Shown piece after piece: positions 61,113 to 64,000 of a stretch of 64,000 nt of DNA. The stretch's first letter is position 1. Each line of letters opens with the position of its first letter. Under the pieces are notes generated by a model. It was not told where the DNA came from, did no database searches, and was given only the letters and a program-made list of their open reading frames with translations. The stretch comes from Blastococcus fimeti. Its GTDB lineage: Bacteria; Actinomycetota; Actinomycetes; Mycobacteriales; Geodermatophilaceae. Made by a program: the position numbers and the translations under genes. The stretch is from contig FNAW01000003.1 in assembly GCA_900102115.1 (NCBI GenBank), positions 620,001 to 684,000 of the forward strand. The letters are read 5' to 3'.

Positions 61113-62041
61113 AGGTCCTGTTCGCCGGTACGCCGGCGCCCGCCGTCCCCTCGCTGGAGGCGCTGCTGGCCTCCGACCACGAGGTCGTGGCGGTGCTCAG
61201 CCGCCCCGACGCGCGGTCGGGCCGTGGCCGGACCGCCAGCCGCTCGCCGGTGGCCGAGCGGGCCGATGCCGCCGGCATCCCGGTGCTGCAGCCGCGCTCG
61301 CCCCGGGAGCCGGAGTTCCTCGAGCAGCTGGCCGGGCTGGCCGTCGACTGCGCGCCGGTGGTGGCCTACGGAGCGCTGATCCCGCAGGCAGCCCTCGACC
61401 TGCCGGAGCACGGCTGGGTCAACCTGCACTTCTCGCTGCTGCCGGCCTGGCGCGGTGCCGCGCCGGTGCAGCACGCGATCATGGCCGGTGACGAGATCAC
61501 CGGGGCGGCGACCTTCCGCCTGGAGGCGGGGCTGGACACCGGCCCGGTCTTCGGCACGGTCACCGAGCCGATCGGACCGCGGGACACCGCCGGTGATCTG
61601 CTGGAGCGGTTGTCCGTCAGCGGCGCGCAGCTGCTCGTCGCCACGCTCGACGGCATCGCGGCCGGCGCGCTCGAGGCCCGCCCGCAGCCTCCGGACGGCA
61701 TCAGCCTGGCGCCGAAGGTGGAGCCCGCCGATGCCCGGATCGACTGGTCGCTGCCGGCACACGTGGTGGACCGCCGGGTCCGCGGCGTCACGCCCGCTCC
61801 CGGTGCCTGGACGACGTGGCGCGGCGACCGGTTGCGGCTGGGACCGGTCACCCCGGGGGCGGACGGCCCGGCGCTCGCGGCCGGTGAGCTCCGTGCGGAG
61901 GGCCGCGAGGTCCTCGTCGGCACGGGTAACGGCGTGGTGCGGCTCGGCGAGGTTCAGCCGGCCGGCAAGCGGAAGATCCCGGCGAGCGACTGGGCGCGCG
62001 GTGCCCGGCTCGCCGCCGGCGACCGGCTGGGTGACGCGTGA
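61109..62041 (+). CDS. fmt: methionyl-tRNA formyltransferase
   Basis: A 310-residue enzyme formylating initiator Met-t[18 protein letters not shown] opens the N-terminal domain. The catalytic [17 protein letters not shown] and [10 protein letters not shown] keep the Asn, His and Asp. The C-terminal OB domain ends [20 protein letters not shown]. No ATG or GTG lies near the expected start. CTG 61109 overlaps the def stop as CTGA, like the ATGA/GTGA joints used elsewhere in this window. An in-frame GTG at 61061 would add 16 unlike residues. I take CTG as start. Confidence 0.93.
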   Translation: MKVLFAGTPAPAVPSLEALLASDHEVVAVLSRPDARSGRGRTASRSPVAERADAAGIPVLQPRSPREPEFLEQLAGLAVDCAPVVAYGALIPQAALDLPEHGWVNLHFSLLPAWRGAAPVQHAIMAGDEITGAATFRLEAGLDTGPVFGTVTEPIGPRDTAGDLLERLSVSGAQLLVATLDGIAAGALEARPQPPDGISLAPKVEPADARIDWSLPAHVVDRRVRGVTPAPGAWTTWRGDRLRLGPVTPGADGPALAAGELRAEGREVLVGTGNGVVRLGEVQPAGKRKIPASDWARGARLAAGDRLGDA

Positions 62042-63435
62042 CCCGCCCGCCGAAGCGCCCGGCCGGCGGTCCGCAGCGCGGGAAGCGCCCGCACCCGGCC
62101 ACGAAGCGCCGCCCCCTGGACGGCGCGCGGCTGACCGCCTACGACGTGCTGGACGGCGTCTCCTCGCGGGACGCCTACGCCAACCTGCTGCTGCCCCAGC
62201 TGCTGCGCGAGCGGAAGCTCGACACCCGGGACGCCGCGTTCGCCACCCAGCTCGCCTACGGGACGCTGCGGGCCGCGGGCACCCTGGACGCCGTCCTGAC
62301 CGGCCTGGTCAGCCGCCCGCTCGCCGAGCTCGACCCCCGGGTGCTCGACCTGCTCCGGCTGGGCGCCTACCAGCTCATCGACCTGCGGGTGCCCTCGCAC
62401 GCCGCCGTCGACACGACCGTCGACCTCACCCGGTCGATCGTGGGCACCGGCGCCTCCGGCCTGGTGAACGCCGTGCTGCGGAAGGTGGCCGCCGGCGGGG
62501 ACCGCGCTGCCTGGCTGGCCGTCCTCGGCGGCGACGCCGAGCGGCAGCTGGCGCTGGCCACCGATCACCCGCAGTGGATCGTCGACGCCTGGCGGGACGC
62601 CCTCGGCGGCGACGCCGAGCTGGAGCCGGCGCTGCTGGCCGACGACGCGGCGCCCGAGGTGCACCTGGTCGCCCGCCGGCTGTCCCGCGAGGAGCTGGTG
62701 GAGGAGTCGGGCGGGGAGCCCGGCCCGTGGTCGCCGTTCGCCGTGCGGCTGTCCGGGGGCGATCCCGGCCGGCTGGTGTCGGTGCGCAACAGCCGCGCCG
62801 CCGTGCAGGACGAGGGCAGCCAGCTGGCGGCCCTGCTGCTCGCCCGGGCGCCGCTCGAGGGCCCGGACGCCGCCTGGCTGGACATGTGCGCCGGTCCCGG
62901 CGGCAAGGCCGGGCTGCTGGCGGCGCTCCGGCCCGACGGGGTGCGGCTCACCGCCTCCGACCGGGCGCCGCACCGCGCCGACCTGGTCCGGCAGACGCTG
63001 TGGGACGAGGCCGACGTCGAGGTGCTCGCCGCCGACGGCCGCGAGGCGCCGTGGCAGGCCGGGTCGTTCGACCGCGTGCTGCTCGACGCGCCGTGCACCG
63101 GGCTGGGCGCGCTGCGCCGTCGTCCCGAGGTGCGCTGGCGCCGGACGCCCGAGGACGTCGCGCCGCTGGTGGAGCTGCAGCTGGAACTGCTGGCGAGCGC
63201 GCTGGCCTCGGTCCGCGTCGGGGGAGTGGTCGCCTACGTGACCTGCTCGCCGCACACGGAGGAGACCGTCGGCGTGGTCGACGTCGCCGCGGCACGGGAC
63301 GACGTCGAGGTGCTGCCGGTCGCGCCGCTGTTCCCGGACGTCCCGGACATGGCGCGCGGGGACTACGGGCAGCTGTGGCCGCACCGCCACGGCACCGACG
63401 CCATGTTCCTGGCGCTGCTCCGCCGCACGAGCTGA
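62038..63435 (+). CDS. rsmB: 16S rRNA (cytosine-967-C5)-methyltransferase
   Basis: A 465-residue SAM-dependent RNA methyltransferase. The N-terminal NusB-like domain (about 25-165: [20 protein letters not shown]) leads into a catalytic domain with [15 protein letters not shown] for [22 protein letters not shown] with one Cys, and [11 protein letters not shown] with the nucleophilic Cys. The family usually has TCSxHPxEN; this one is close. A basic start ([15 protein letters not shown]) may bind RNA. GTG overlaps the fmt stop. It is convergent with the next gene, with 10 bp between stops. Confidence 0.94.
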   Translation: MTRPPKRPAGGPQRGKRPHPATKRRPLDGARLTAYDVLDGVSSRDAYANLLLPQLLRERKLDTRDAAFATQLAYGTLRAAGTLDAVLTGLVSRPLAELDPRVLDLLRLGAYQLIDLRVPSHAAVDTTVDLTRSIVGTGASGLVNAVLRKVAAGGDRAAWLAVLGGDAERQLALATDHPQWIVDAWRDALGGDAELEPALLADDAAPEVHLVARRLSREELVEESGGEPGPWSPFAVRLSGGDPGRLVSVRNSRAAVQDEGSQLAALLLARAPLEGPDAAWLDMCAGPGGKAGLLAALRPDGVRLTASDRAPHRADLVRQTLWDEADVEVLAADGREAPWQAGSFDRVLLDAPCTGLGALRRRPEVRWRRTPEDVAPLVELQLELLASALASVRVGGVVAYVTCSPHTEETVGVVDVAAARDDVEVLPVAPLFPDVPDMARGDYGQLWPHRHGTDAMFLALLRRTS

Positions 63436-63445
63436 GCGGGGCGGC

Positions 63446-64000
63446 TCAGACGGTCACGAGGACGACGACGAGGACGTAGGCGCCCAGCAGCGCGAGCAGC
63501 CGCCGGCCGCCGAGCCAGGGCTCCCAGCACGGGACTGGCGGAGGGGTCCGGGCCGGTCCGGCCGGGCCCGCCGTCCAGCGGCGCGCGGCCGCGAGCTGCC
63601 GGTGGTGCCAGACGGCGAGCGCGGCGTAGGCGGCGACGAGCACGCCTGCGGCCGGCAGCGCTCCGGGGCGGCCCCAGTCGGTCTGCACCAGCACCGACAG
63701 CGGCAGGACCGGGAGCGCCCGGCCCATCCACCGCAGGCGCAGGGAGCGCCGGGCGAGGACGTCGACCCGTGCGCGCAGCGCCGGGCCGGGATCGACGTGC
63801 GCGCGGAGCGCGTGCTGCACCCGTGCCGCGGCGTCTTGGCGGGCGCGCAGCCCCGCGATCGTGCCGGCTCCGAGCGGGACGGCGAGCACCGCGACGGCGA
63901 TGCCGACGAGCAGCCAGCGGGCCGCCGTCCCGTGCAAACCGGCGTAGTCGCCGGTCAGCAGCACCCGGGACGCGCCGAGGCCGATCACCAGCGCCGGCAC
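63446..64000 (-). CDS. predicted membrane protein, possibly cut by the window end
   Basis: An open frame of 184 codons on the minus strand reaches the window edge with a GTG at its first codon, so the true start may lie outside. At least four hydrophobic stretches are visible (WLLVGIAVAVLAVPLGAG, VLPLSVLVQ, AAGVLVAAYAALAVWH and LLALLGAYVLVVVLVTV). A basic, Arg-rich cytoplasmic segment lies between them. I do not recognise the family and no motif suggests an activity. Confidence 0.55.
   Translation of the reverse strand: MPALVIGLGASRVLLTGDYAGLHGTAARWLLVGIAVAVLAVPLGAGTIAGLRARQDAAARVQHALRAHVDPGPALRARVDVLARRSLRLRWMGRALPVLPLSVLVQTDWGRPGALPAAGVLVAAYAALAVWHHRQLAAARRWTAGPAGPARTPPPVPCWEPWLGGRRLLALLGAYVLVVVLVTV

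Overview
The window is a very GC-rich (well over 70% by eye), densely packed bacterial chromosome segment with no phage, rRNA, tRNA or CRISPR array that I can see. A high-GC actinobacterium is clear: it carries BldD, the actinobacterial IHF-like protein (mIHF/sIHF type), a helicase-dead PriA, a PyrR RNA element placed at the pyrR ribosome binding site, GTG and TTG starts, and many leaderless genes. The gene set and order are most like Geodermatophilaceae (Blastococcus, Geodermatophilus, Modestobacter). That family guess is inference.

Layout. 1-8.3 kb: end of a YebC regulator, an L,D-transpeptidase-like exported protein, ruvCAB, yajC-secD-secF and apt. 8.3-17.7 kb: relA (RSH) facing a membrane-anchored cyclophilin across a perfect 49-bp palindrome, then an MBL hydrolase, hisS, an aldo/keto reductase, aspS and a class V aminotransferase. 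17.7-26.2 kb is the only accessory-looking part. It has a DUF559/AbiEi-like gene bracketed by two 74-bp hairpin repeats, then a five-gene nucleotide-signalling cluster: a hydrolase-cyclase fusion, a response regulator fused to a thioredoxin-reductase-like flavoprotein, a cNMP-domain histidine kinase, a CBS protein and a membrane adenylate cyclase. An aldo/keto reductase follows. 26.2-40.3 kb: rarA, two small membrane proteins, alaS-ruvX-mltG-aroE, a type IV prepilin peptidase, aroC-aroK-aroB-aroQ, an M24 peptidase, efp and nusB, largely joined by 4-bp stop/start overlaps. 40.3-43.3 kb (minus strand): an ABC exporter pair, a decayed GNAT acetyltransferase remnant, and bldD. 43.5-53.6 kb: the complete de novo UMP operon pyrR-pyrB-pyrC-carA-carB-pyrK-pyrD-pyrF. 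53.9-63.4 kb: mihF, gmk, rpoZ, coaBC, metK, priA, an Asp/Glu racemase, def, fmt and rsmB, ending in a partial membrane protein.

How the genes work together. Most of the window is housekeeping: branch migration, Sec export, aromatic and pyrimidine biosynthesis, translation initiation and cofactor supply. The distinctive unit is 18.9-25.3 kb, where two cyclase-domain proteins, a cyclic-nucleotide-domain kinase, a receiver-flavoprotein fusion and a CBS protein lie together. The two cyclase genes share the same CAGACT-N6-GTG leaderless start. I propose a cyclic-nucleotide-responsive redox phosphorelay. Other points of interest are near-identical 79-bp spacers before hisS and pyrB, a likely CTG start for fmt, a PyrR hexaloop hairpin beside the pyrR ribosome binding site, and a BldD box in the bldD promoter.
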